Source: CAIZQW01 sp942493055
GTDB lineage: Bacteria; Verrucomicrobiota; Kiritimatiellia; RFP12; UBA1067
Assembly (NCBI GenBank): GCA_942493055.1
Contig: OW818680.1
Location: 2,604,001-2,668,000, forward strand
DNA length: 64,000 nt
Direction of reading: 5' to 3'
The position numbers and the translations under genes are program-made. The notes below the pieces were generated by a model. The model was given only the letters and a program-made list of their open reading frames with translations. It was not told the DNA's origin and searched no databases. Shown in pieces: positions 17,555 to 25,682 of this stretch (the first letter of the stretch is position 1; every line of letters begins with the position of its first letter).

Positions 17555-20131
17555 CTAGTACACGAGCTGCACGCGATAGAACATGCTGGGGGCGTTCGCG
17601 CTGACCGGTCCGCTGGCGGGCATGAGTGCGCCGGTCCCGTAGACCGCATTCGTATAGCCCTTCCACTGCGGATTCGCCAGGTCAGGGGTTCTCTGGATCT
17701 GGTAGTAGTGCTGCGCGACAGAGGGGAAGGCCACCTGGAACGCCTGCGTGGCAAAGGAGACGTTGAAGGCGGTGATGCGCAACGCACTCTCCGGATCGGT
17801 CGGATCCGTCCCTGACAGATATTCCTGCAGGTTGGTCAGGCCGTCGAGATCATAATCCAGACCCGGGACGGCATTGGGGGAGTCGGCTGACATGAAGTAG
17901 AGCATCTGCCAGTCGTCGGTCAGACCGTCGTTGTTGGTGTCGGGGTGCGTGGGATCTTGGTAGATGCTCACGGTCTTGCCAGCGACCAATATCGAACCCA
18001 TGCGGGCCAAGGTGTTGGTGTTGCGTTCCACCACATACTGGACCGCGCCGCTGCCAGTGGCGCTGCCGGAGAGGATACTGATCCAGAAGGTCTGGCTGGC
18101 GGCTGTCCAGGGGCAACTGGGGCCAGTCGTCACCTGAATAGAGCTCACGTGACTCAGTTCATCGAACACCTCGAAATTTGAGCTGAGCGTATAGGCGCAA
18201 GGTCCGCTGTCGCTGACCGTGACCGTGACTGTGGCGAGGGCGGACTCCCGGAACCCGCTGTCCGAGCAGAAGGTGAAGGTTTCCTGGCCGATAAAACCGG
18301 CGGCCGGGTAATACGTGGCGGTATTTCCCATGATCCCCACCATGCCGCGTTCAGGCTGGGAGACGATGCGCAGCAGGGCTGTGCTGGCGGTGAGTCCGAT
18401 CTCGACGGGCGTGTTGACCGTAGTGGCCGCCGTACGGCTGGTCGCAGTCGGGGCTGCGGGCTGGTTGCCGTCTCCGCTGGAGCCGTTGTGGCACTCGTAG
18501 CAGCTGATCCGGCGGCCGCGCCAGAAGCTCTGCCCGTCGAGCGTCTGTTGCTTGAAGGAGCGGGAAAGGACGGTCCCTCGATAGTTTGTGCCGTGGCAGG
18601 CCTGGCAATTGGCCGGCGTCTTGCCGGGCTCCTTGTGTCCGCTGACCCAGCCCAGGCGGTGCATGCCGTGGGGGCCGCCATTGCTGGTGTTCGGGTTGGT
18701 GCCATGGCAGGTCGAACATTCCGATATCTGGCCCACATGCCCCTGATGCTGCATACTGGTCACATTGTCGTTGAAGAAGGCTGACGGAAACTCGGCGTGG
18801 GTCGAGCCGTGGCAGGCCGAGCAGTAGAGACCGCCGTGGCCCTTGGAGAAACGGAAGAGCGAGTGTCCTGCGCCGGGGACATTGGGATTGGTGGCGAAAC
18901 GCTGGTTGACGGCCACGCGCAGTTGGCTGTCGCTGATGCGGGCGTTGTCATAGCGGATCAGGCCGTTGTTGCTGACTGCGTCACCCGTGTGGCAGGCTTG
19001 GCAGTTGGGCTCGTCCAACCAGCCGGTGCGAGTGGGGGAGGCGACGGCTGACATAGGTCCGTGGCAGTCCTGGCACTGGATGGCCAGCTGACCGTCGAGG
19101 CCCACCGCGCGGCCCATAGCGCCGCGCAGGCAGCGGGTCTCGGCGCCGGGATGGCAGCGGTAACACGCGGCGCGGTTCAACACGGTTCCAAGGGGCTGTC
19201 CGTTAGCCGGGTCGATGACGTTGGCGTGAAAGCCGTGAACAGCCTCGGTGAGCGGCGGCACGCCAGCCTGGCCGGAACCGGGTACGGCTTCCGAGAGATG
19301 GCACAAGGCGCAGAGCACGGGGCGTCCACTGATGACGACCGAGGCGTAGAGCCCCTTCACGTTAAAATTCGCATTCGCCAAAATGTTGCTGTAGGCCGTC
19401 GGCATGGTCTGGAAACGGATCTGGTCGTGGAGGCGCAGGATGTTGAACCGGTAATCTTTGGCAGGCTCGGGATGCCACTCCCAGTCGGGTTCGGGACGGG
19501 CGGCGACGCCCGCGCCGGAGGCGTGGCAGAGGCGGCAGTTGATTTCGAGCGAGACAGGCAGTACAATATCTGCCGTGGCAGTGGGGACGCCGCCACCGCT
19601 GGCCACCATGTGCATCAGGGGATAAGGGTTCAACTGCAGGTCGTCGTCGTAAGGGGTGATCGGGATCCCCCACGCGACAAACCAGCCGGGCGTGGACTCA
19701 AAGGACATGGGCTTGAGGGGGTTGCCCGGGCCGGGCATAGAGGCCGCGGGTGAGGCACCGAGCAGTTCCAAGCCTTGGTCAGGAGCGAGCGCGGCACCCA
19801 GCATCGGGAAGGAGTAATCCCAGAAATTTCCTTTTCCCACCGACGTGGTGTTGATCGAGCCGGAGGCGTCCAGCACGGCCTGATAGCGCACCTGGAGGCC
19901 CGTGCCGCCCACGACCCGTCGGGCTGTTCCATTCGTGCCGACCACCACTTGAGCAAGCACCGTGTTGTACGGGGGCAGAATAGCCATGACCGAGAAATCA
20001 TCGTCCATGCAATGCATGCCCAGATTGTTCCAGGAGAAAACCTGGGCAGTCGTCTGAGCGGACAACGGGGCGTTGACGAGAACGCTGCAACTGAATCCTA
20101 CAATCGTCAGAAGAATACGCATTTTTTTCAT
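17555..20131 (-). CDS. Exported nine-haem cytochrome c with BACON-like and TSP3-type C-terminus
   Basis: 858 residues. Signal peptide MKKMRILLTIVGFSCSVLVN. Just after it stands the NLGMHCMDDDFSVM segment seen in related multihaem proteins. Nine CxxCH haem-binding sites follow between residues ~195 and 550: CRLCH, CALCH, CYRCH, CQDCH, CQACH, CSACH, CSTCH, CQACH and CYECH. After the haem part come a cadherin-like region (residues ~555-645), a BACON-like domain (TGPSCPWTAASQTFWISI), a calcium-binding TSP3-like block (DYDLDGLTNLQEYLSGTDP) and a terminal module ending in MFYRVQLVY. It probably carries electrons at or outside the outer membrane. It has its own promoter with the shared box (20162-20207) and lies downstream of the C25 peptidase gene. 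Distal haem axial ligands were not assigned. Confidence 0.9.
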   Translation of the reverse strand: MKKMRILLTIVGFSCSVLVNAPLSAQTTAQVFSWNNLGMHCMDDDFSVMAILPPYNTVLAQVVVGTNGTARRVVGGTGLQVRYQAVLDASGSINTTSVGKGNFWDYSFPMLGAALAPDQGLELLGASPAASMPGPGNPLKPMSFESTPGWFVAWGIPITPYDDDLQLNPYPLMHMVASGGGVPTATADIVLPVSLEINCRLCHASGAGVAARPEPDWEWHPEPAKDYRFNILRLHDQIRFQTMPTAYSNILANANFNVKGLYASVVISGRPVLCALCHLSEAVPGSGQAGVPPLTEAVHGFHANVIDPANGQPLGTVLNRAACYRCHPGAETRCLRGAMGRAVGLDGQLAIQCQDCHGPMSAVASPTRTGWLDEPNCQACHTGDAVSNNGLIRYDNARISDSQLRVAVNQRFATNPNVPGAGHSLFRFSKGHGGLYCSACHGSTHAEFPSAFFNDNVTSMQHQGHVGQISECSTCHGTNPNTSNGGPHGMHRLGWVSGHKEPGKTPANCQACHGTNYRGTVLSRSFKQQTLDGQSFWRGRRISCYECHNGSSGDGNQPAAPTATSRTAATTVNTPVEIGLTASTALLRIVSQPERGMVGIMGNTATYYPAAGFIGQETFTFCSDSGFRESALATVTVTVSDSGPCAYTLSSNFEVFDELSHVSSIQVTTGPSCPWTAASQTFWISILSGSATGSGAVQYVVERNTNTLARMGSILVAGKTVSIYQDPTHPDTNNDGLTDDWQMLYFMSADSPNAVPGLDYDLDGLTNLQEYLSGTDPTDPESALRITAFNVSFATQAFQVAFPSVAQHYYQIQRTPDLANPQWKGYTNAVYGTGALMPASGPVSANAPSMFYRVQLVY

Positions 20132-20161
20132 AATGACTCCTCCACTTTTTTAATTGTTACT

Positions 20162-20207
20162 ATTTTACTCACAAACCGTTCTCAAGCGATATGGGGAAAA
20201 TCCCTAC
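20162..20207 (-). promoter_or_regulatory. Regulon promoter 1 (multihaem cytochrome): activator-type box plus -10
   Basis: In gene sense: box GTAGGGATTTTCCCCATA (20207-20190), 22 bp, then TAAAAT (20167-20162), 30 bp before the start codon. The box is a near-palindrome and its centre falls about 42 bp upstream of the expected transcription start. It lies in the 82-bp gap after the C25 peptidase stop. Confidence 0.65.
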
Positions 20208-20213
20208 CTTAGT

Positions 20214-22184
20214 CTAGGGAATTGACTGTGTGAAAACCCTGTAAAACGCATGGTCGAGGTTGGCATCGAAATCGATGAAGACGTTGGTGGGCGGCGTGGC
20301 CAGCATGTTGTTGGTGAGGCAAACACCTGGATCCGCGCTCAGGCTTATGGCGCGATAAACCGAGTAGGTGTGATTGGGCCAACTGTTCCAGGTGATCAGC
20401 CGTTCGGAAGGCGTCATTCCCAAGCGCAGGGAGAGCGGCACCTCAAGGGTCTGGTGCGGATCGCCGAAGAGCGTGATGCCGAACAGGCACCAGCGGTACG
20501 GCATGTTGCTCCCGGAGGTCTCAACACTGCCGAGTAACTCCTCCTTGGCGAGTTGATTCGCTGCTCCGACGGCCGTTGCTTCACTGGAGAGCAGCCGTTC
20601 AAAAAATCGGTTTTGGAATTCGCCGCTGTACTGCACTTCGTTGTCGTTGTCAAACCAGCCTTCACGCGAATTGGCCAGCACGGCGAATGCGCCGCGCTGA
20701 TGACGCTTCACGAACTCCTCGGCGATGCAGTCTGACCACGGGCCATTGTCGAACGCGCCTGCGTCGCATCCTGTGCTGTAAAGCAGGAAGGGCGACGCGT
20801 TCGTCAGCAGGTCCAGCTGGGAGCGGCTCAGCCGCAGGAGCGTGGCTTCGTCCGTGTGTCCGAAGTGGGCCACCAGGCGCGGTGCGCGGTTCAACGCGGC
20901 AAGCGCCTCAGCGGCGGTCCAGGCGGGTGCGTCCAGCGGGCGGTCGTCCAGCCAGGCGATTGGGCAATGGCTGCTGTCGAACGCGGGCCACAGCGTGTCG
21001 AGCGCGTCCCCGCCCTGCACCCCAGGAGCGCCCAGGTATTCACCCGCAAAGCAAGCCTTGAAGCGCGTCTGGCTCGCACTCAGGCACTTCGCGACAAAGT
21101 TCGTGACCTCAACAGCGCTCTCCACAGGCGCGCGGCCCACATAGACTTCAGCGAGAAGATCCACATCGCCCCCGCTTTCGCCGTCGTTGGGCTCACCCCA
21201 CACAGCATCGCCATCCGCGTTCCAGGAGCCGTCGAGACAGGCGAAGTACAGATCCGAGGGCATCGCCGTCTCCGTCTCGCCCGAACACGTGGCATACACC
21301 CCCCGATACGGGACAGCTTTGATGTCGCCGCCGAGCAGGACGTACTGCACACCCCAGGTGGTGTAGGCGTGGCGGATGAAATTGCGGAGACGCTCGGCCG
21401 CGTCAACGCCTGCGAATTGATTGGTGATGGCCTCCATGGTCTCGGTGTGGACCGTGAGTCCAGCAGCGGTCTTCTGGTCCAGCAGCGGCTGGAACGCAGG
21501 CAGGAGCGCGGCGCGGGTGACCAGCAAATAGCCTTCCGTTGGCGCGTTGATGTCGCTTGGAAGAAAGGGGGCCTCTGCGGAGAGCGCGTCAGGATTGTCG
21601 ATGACCGCAGCCAGGCGCTGATAGGCGACGTGACGCGTCGAGGGCGCAATAGATCCGTCTAGGGCCGGCGATAAAGCGACCTCGACGGTCACGTCGGACG
21701 TAAAATTGATCTGTTGCGAGACCGCGGCGTACTGGAGCGGGAAGACGCGGATGATTGCGAGGGCGTAGCCGGACATGCGCTGCACCGAGACGAGTTCAGC
21801 AAGGGATGAGGGATATAAGGAGCGAACAGACGGTACAGAGGAAACACCGTGCGCAGCCACGGACGTGCCGTACGCGACTGGGTCGCTCCCCAGTTCGAGC
21901 CGCCACGCGCCTGGCAGTGTGACCGTCGGCGAGGCGGCACGCACAATAACGCCCGTGGCAGTAAAGCCAAGCGGGAGCAGAAGCCGCAGCGTGCGGAAGG
22001 GCAGGATTGGCTGGCCGGGCCGTGACCATGCGGCGCAGCCCGGGAGCGACACGCGCGTCATGCCCGCCGCATCTGTCTCGAGCACGGGCTCAGCAAAACG
22101 ACAGGTGGCGATGCGCGGGTGCACAGGAGGGGCGGCCGCGCCAGCGGCCGGACAAGCGGCGAGCGCGGTCACACCCATGAGCAT
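20214..22184 (-). CDS. Secreted C25 (gingipain-like) cysteine peptidase
   Basis: 656 residues; hydrophobic start MLMGVTALAACPAAGAAA. Residues ~40-230 are a propeptide/Ig-like region. The peptidase domain begins near 235 (EGYLLVTRAALLPAFQPLLDQK, the usual C25 opening) and contains VQYVLLGGDIKAVPYRGV, the catalytic His in LVAHFGHTDEATLL (~438) and the catalytic Cys in FLLYSTGCDAGAFDN (~471), followed by CIAEEFVKRHQRGAFAVLANSREGW. The C-terminus ends with the HAFYRVFTQSIP type tail shared with neighbouring secreted proteins. In other phyla C25 peptidases are exported by type IX secretion; no such genes are in the window. It sits between a small lipoprotein gene (38 bp upstream) and the cytochrome, and probably ends the operon of the haloperoxidase/oxidase proteins. 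Role: extracellular proteolysis or maturation (inference). Confidence 0.85.
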   Translation of the reverse strand: MLMGVTALAACPAAGAAAPPVHPRIATCRFAEPVLETDAAGMTRVSLPGCAAWSRPGQPILPFRTLRLLLPLGFTATGVIVRAASPTVTLPGAWRLELGSDPVAYGTSVAAHGVSSVPSVRSLYPSSLAELVSVQRMSGYALAIIRVFPLQYAAVSQQINFTSDVTVEVALSPALDGSIAPSTRHVAYQRLAAVIDNPDALSAEAPFLPSDINAPTEGYLLVTRAALLPAFQPLLDQKTAAGLTVHTETMEAITNQFAGVDAAERLRNFIRHAYTTWGVQYVLLGGDIKAVPYRGVYATCSGETETAMPSDLYFACLDGSWNADGDAVWGEPNDGESGGDVDLLAEVYVGRAPVESAVEVTNFVAKCLSASQTRFKACFAGEYLGAPGVQGGDALDTLWPAFDSSHCPIAWLDDRPLDAPAWTAAEALAALNRAPRLVAHFGHTDEATLLRLSRSQLDLLTNASPFLLYSTGCDAGAFDNGPWSDCIAEEFVKRHQRGAFAVLANSREGWFDNDNEVQYSGEFQNRFFERLLSSEATAVGAANQLAKEELLGSVETSGSNMPYRWCLFGITLFGDPHQTLEVPLSLRLGMTPSERLITWNSWPNHTYSVYRAISLSADPGVCLTNNMLATPPTNVFIDFDANLDHAFYRVFTQSIP

Positions 22185-22222
22185 ATAGACTATGTGTCGC
22201 GCTGTGATGGGGAACCCTTTCT

Positions 22223-22693
22223 TTATTGCACAATGAGTTTTTCTGCTTTGAAATCACCTACCATTACTGTCACCCGGCTGCCGACCTTGACCGGCATGCC
22301 CGTGTTGGCAAAGAGCATGAAGTAGATGCGGCCCGCCTCCATCTTCGCGCCGGTCTGCCGCATCGAGCCGGTCTTGGGAAAACTGGGCACACGCAACACG
22401 GCGCCTGAGGCACAATCAATGAGCGTCGGCTTGACATTGCGATCACCAAGCAGGGCGGCTTTTTTCGGATCCAGCACGCGGTAGCGGAAGTCGACCATGC
22501 GTCCGTTGGCTGAGAGGTGCAGGCTGGTGACCTCGATGCCCCAGCGCTCGCGTAATTCGCTGCGAACGGCACGGGGCGCCGGGTCGCCACCTGTGGCGCA
22601 GCCGGTTTGCAGGAACCCGAGCATGCCGCCGAGCACAAGGGCTGCGGCGGCGTGCCGGACGAAGAAGGTGAATCGATTGTATACGGTATTCAT
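22223..22693 (-). CDS. Small lipoprotein of unknown function
   Basis: 156 residues. The N-terminus (MNTVYNRFTFFVRH...LGGMLGFLQTGCATGG) ends in a lipobox-like LQTGC, so a lipid-anchored protein is likely. The mature part is short and beta-rich (EVTSLHLSANGRMVDFRYRVLDP, TLIDCASGAVLRVPSFPKTG, YFMLFANTGMPVKVGSRVTVMVGDF). I recognise no family with confidence. It lies between the degenerate oxidase gene at 22872 (178-bp gap containing a hairpin) and the C25 peptidase gene, suggesting an accessory role in the same extracellular system. Confidence 0.7.
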   Translation of the reverse strand: MNTVYNRFTFFVRHAAAALVLGGMLGFLQTGCATGGDPAPRAVRSELRERWGIEVTSLHLSANGRMVDFRYRVLDPKKAALLGDRNVKPTLIDCASGAVLRVPSFPKTGSMRQTGAKMEAGRIYFMLFANTGMPVKVGSRVTVMVGDFKAEKLIVQ

Positions 22694-22765
22694 AAAAAAT
22701 GACCTGTAACTTCACTGGAATGTTGGAATACGGGAATGTTGGAATGTTGGGGAAATACAAATTGC

Positions 22766-22826
22766 GTCTATGGGAGGGACGGCGGATCGCCGTCCGGCGG
22801 TCGATCCGACCGCCCTCCCGATAGAC
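22766..22826. repeat. Imperfect palindrome between the oxidase and lipoprotein genes
   Basis: GTCTATGGGAGGG at one end and CCCTCCCGATAGAC at the other are complementary apart from one extra base; inner segments GGACGGCGGATCGCCGTCC and CGGTCGATCCGACCG are themselves hairpins. It could attenuate transcription between 22872 and 22693. The GGGAGGGACGGCGG block recurs near 12329. Flanking GGAATGTTGGAAT copies also recur near 13024-13072. Confidence 0.6.
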
Positions 22827-22871
22827 TTCTTCCAATATTCCACCATTCCAGTATTCCTCCTCTTATCCTCC

Positions 22872-24272
22872 TCATGGGCAGGCGAGCTTGACACGGTAGA
22901 AGCGCGCAGGGGCCGGCGGACGCGTATCGTTGAGCCACATGGCTCCGGCGAAACCGGCGACATTGGTGCAAACCGTGTCCCATCCTCCGGACACCAGATT
23001 CGTGCAGCACTCCAGATTGTAGAGACGTCCCGCGGCCGTGGTGCTGAAGTTGATGAGCGCGCCGGCCATCGGGTCGGGCGGCGAGAGCGCGGTGATGCGC
23101 AGATACGACAGCGGGTCGTTCGGGTTCGTCCCGGAGATCATTTCGTTGAGGTTGTTCACATGGTCGCCATCCGGATCATCCTGCGGTCCGACGGTGTTGG
23201 GCGGGTAGCCTCCTTCCCCGGCAGGCCCAAAGTACTCGGCGACCCACGACGCGTTCACGTCCGTCGGGCAGGCTGGGGTGGAGACATCCAGATGCGTCAG
23301 CATGCCGCCCATGCCCATGTCGGTCGCGTTGACCAGGCCGAGGCGGCGGTCGTAGAGCGCGAAGGTCTGCGGTTCGGCCTGCGCCGGCACCGAGAAGAGC
23401 GCGTCCATGGTCTTGAGGGGCGGCAGCATCGTCGTATACGTCTCGCGCGGATAGGGCAGGAGGTTGCCGTCTTCGGAGAGCAGCGAGAAGTAGCCGCCGT
23501 TCAACGTCGGCACCCGGTAGTCGATGCCGGCATTGAGGAAGCGCAGCAGGATGCGGTCGCCGGGACGTCCCACGAAGACCGGCAGGAGCCCGTTGGTATA
23601 GGAGACGCCGTTGATCAGGAAGTACTGCGGCGAATAGCGCAGCGTGCTGGTGATGCTCTTGCCTGGACCGTAATCATTGGCTGCCACAGCATCGTGCAGG
23701 TTTGCGTCGACCTCGCCGTGCAGCAGGGTGATTTCGCGCTCGAACGTCACCCCGGGATAGGCCACGCCGAAACCCGTGAGCCGTGTCAGGGCGCCGTAGA
23801 GGCCCATCTGGACCTGGAGGGCGGGGTGCGAGCCGCTGTGGTAGAGGTAAGTGCCGGGCTGGAGGTTCGGCCAGATGTAGTCGGCCGTACCTCCTGGAGG
23901 CGCCTCATGGGTGAAGGAGCGCACGCGGCCATCCGGATTGCGTGCCGGGTCACCCTGTACCGCGAACTGGCCCGGTATCACGACCGACACCGGCACTGTC
24001 AGGGTGTTCGTCAGGTGAATGATCAAACTCTGTGCGTCGGGTCCCAGGGCAATCGCCGGACCGGGCACCGTGACGACGCCGTCCTGCATAAGCGGCCCCG
24101 AATCTTTCGCAAAGCCCCACATGAGGACCTGGCGGCCGTCCGCCATGGTCAGGGTGGTTGTGCCTGCGCGCAGATAGATCTCCGGCTGGGCACCCCAGCT
24201 CAGGCCTGCCGTCAGCAGGCAGGTGGCGATCGCCAGTCGCTGCATGGTTATCATTGTTGTTATCTGTTTCAT
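22872..24272 (-). CDS. Degenerate multicopper-oxidase-like cupredoxin protein with TSP3-type C-terminus
   Basis: 466 residues with an N-terminal signal (MKQITTMITMQRLAIATCLL). Two cupredoxin-like folds follow: residues ~30-155 with GTYLYHSGSHPALQVQMGLYG at the position of a copper motif, and ~200-345. The expected HxH pairs and the HCH Cys motif of multicopper oxidases are not present, so the type 1 copper and most trinuclear ligands are missing. The C-terminus has a TSP3-like block (DPDGDHVNNLNEMISGTNP) and ends in RFYRVKLACP. It is 36 bp downstream of the second oxidase-like gene. Probably a structural or metal-binding partner rather than an oxidase (inference). Confidence 0.75.
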   Translation of the reverse strand: MKQITTMITMQRLAIATCLLTAGLSWGAQPEIYLRAGTTTLTMADGRQVLMWGFAKDSGPLMQDGVVTVPGPAIALGPDAQSLIIHLTNTLTVPVSVVIPGQFAVQGDPARNPDGRVRSFTHEAPPGGTADYIWPNLQPGTYLYHSGSHPALQVQMGLYGALTRLTGFGVAYPGVTFEREITLLHGEVDANLHDAVAANDYGPGKSITSTLRYSPQYFLINGVSYTNGLLPVFVGRPGDRILLRFLNAGIDYRVPTLNGGYFSLLSEDGNLLPYPRETYTTMLPPLKTMDALFSVPAQAEPQTFALYDRRLGLVNATDMGMGGMLTHLDVSTPACPTDVNASWVAEYFGPAGEGGYPPNTVGPQDDPDGDHVNNLNEMISGTNPNDPLSYLRITALSPPDPMAGALINFSTTAAGRLYNLECCTNLVSGGWDTVCTNVAGFAGAMWLNDTRPPAPARFYRVKLACP

Positions 24273-24308
24273 GGTCGTCTCCTCTTCTTAATGTTTTCAG
24301 TTGTCACT

Positions 24309-25652
24309 TCAGGGCGCTTGTACGTCCATCACCATGTTGGTGCTCGGATAAGGGATGACCATCGCCATGGTCATCATACCGCCGGGGAAGAGGTCGTTGT
24401 TCACAATCTCTTTTTCGTTGTGGGAGTGCCACATGTACATGTAGCCGTTCATGGGGTTGAAACCGCCCTGGCCGGGCGGCAGTGAGCCTGCGCTGCCCAG
24501 GAAGGGGCTGCCGCTGAAGTGCGGGCCGAAGGTCAGACGCTCGTTGACCGGCATTGCCACAGGGAAGGGCTTGCCGTGGTCGGGGGCATATTCAAAGGGC
24601 TCCATGGGGTCCCCAGGCTTGTGGCCGTAGATGTCCCAGCCCAGCTTCTCGCCGGTCCAGGAGAAGATGGCGTCCGCTGTTTCGCCCGGCACGGACTGAA
24701 TCGTGAAGACCGACTCGCCGAGGTCAGGGCCGTTGGCCGGCGCGCTGGTGAGCATGCGTCCGTTGCGGGCGATGACCGTGCTGTTATTGCCATGGTGGTG
24801 CAGCGGATGCGGATCGCCGCCGCCGCCGATCACGCGCATCAGGACACGCTGGCCCGGGTGGAACATGGGCATGCAGTCATACGGCTGCGATGGCAGCCAC
24901 GAGACATTGGTCGACACCATGGTGTCGGGCCCTGTGCGGCCGTTCATGAACCAGTAGACCGGAAACCGCTTGGTGGTGTCCACCTCGGACATACGGTTCT
25001 GCTCGACCAGCGAGTGGATCTTGTTGTCCATCTCGGTCAGCATGAAGAGGAACTCGTGGTCGAAGACGGTGTTGGTATGGGCGTAGGCCTGCATCGGCAT
25101 CTCCATCCCCATGACCACGGGCCGTACGATCAGCGCGCCGACAATCCCCATCTCCACCTGCAGGTCCGGACGTGTGCCGCTGTGGTAGGTGTAGGTGCCG
25201 GGCTGGCTGGCCGTGAAGGTATAGGTCACGGAGCCGCCTGTCGCGGCTTCCCGTGTGATCGCGCCCTGCGAGCCGCCCGTCGCGGTCACGCCGATCTGGC
25301 CGGGAAAGACCAGGGAGACAGGCATGGGCAACTGGTTGTTGAGCGTGATCTGCAGGGTCGTTCCTTGGGGCACGATGAGGGTGGGCGCGGGATATTGCGC
25401 CAGCCCGCTGCCGTTGGCCAGCCCCCAGAAGTGGATGCTGCCGCCGTCCGCCGTGCTGACGTGCCCTTCCTTGGCGGTCAGGTTGAAGACCGGTCCTGAA
25501 ATGCCTTCGATCATGTGGGTTGGCTCCATTTGATGCTCGGCGAGGACACTCGCGGTGCAGAACACCGCGAGTGTGGCCAACGCCGTTACAGTAGACCTCC
25601 CCTTTCTTGTTGTGCTCGTTTCTTTCGTTGTAATCGATGTCGTTGTTTTCAT
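24309..25652 (-). CDS. Multicopper-oxidase-like protein lacking the type 1 Cys
   Basis: 447 residues; signal region MKTTTSITTKETSTTRKGRS...LAVFCTASVLAEHQ. The first cupredoxin domain contains GTYTYHSGTRPDLQVEMGI, where HSG replaces HSH. The second carries GDPHPLHHHGNNS, a good HxxHxH trinuclear motif, and MYMWHSHNEKEIVNND, where the usual HCH is HSH. A type 1 copper centre is therefore unlikely, and half of the trinuclear set is absent. Members of this family oxidise metals or phenols, but activity here is doubtful without a partner. It lies 30 bp downstream of the 2820-residue fusion, whose own oxidase domain keeps HCH. Probable secretion; operon with its neighbours. Confidence 0.8.
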   Translation of the reverse strand: MKTTTSITTKETSTTRKGRSTVTALATLAVFCTASVLAEHQMEPTHMIEGISGPVFNLTAKEGHVSTADGGSIHFWGLANGSGLAQYPAPTLIVPQGTTLQITLNNQLPMPVSLVFPGQIGVTATGGSQGAITREAATGGSVTYTFTASQPGTYTYHSGTRPDLQVEMGIVGALIVRPVVMGMEMPMQAYAHTNTVFDHEFLFMLTEMDNKIHSLVEQNRMSEVDTTKRFPVYWFMNGRTGPDTMVSTNVSWLPSQPYDCMPMFHPGQRVLMRVIGGGGDPHPLHHHGNNSTVIARNGRMLTSAPANGPDLGESVFTIQSVPGETADAIFSWTGEKLGWDIYGHKPGDPMEPFEYAPDHGKPFPVAMPVNERLTFGPHFSGSPFLGSAGSLPPGQGGFNPMNGYMYMWHSHNEKEIVNNDLFPGGMMTMAMVIPYPSTNMVMDVQAP

Positions 25653-25682
25653 AATTTAAAACTCCTTCCTTTTGCAATGGTA

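Noticed and set aside
24519..25499. Plus-strand frame of 326 codons opposite the second oxidase-like gene
   Set aside because: His/Arg/Asp-rich antisense shadow caused by GC-rich codons; no ribosome site.
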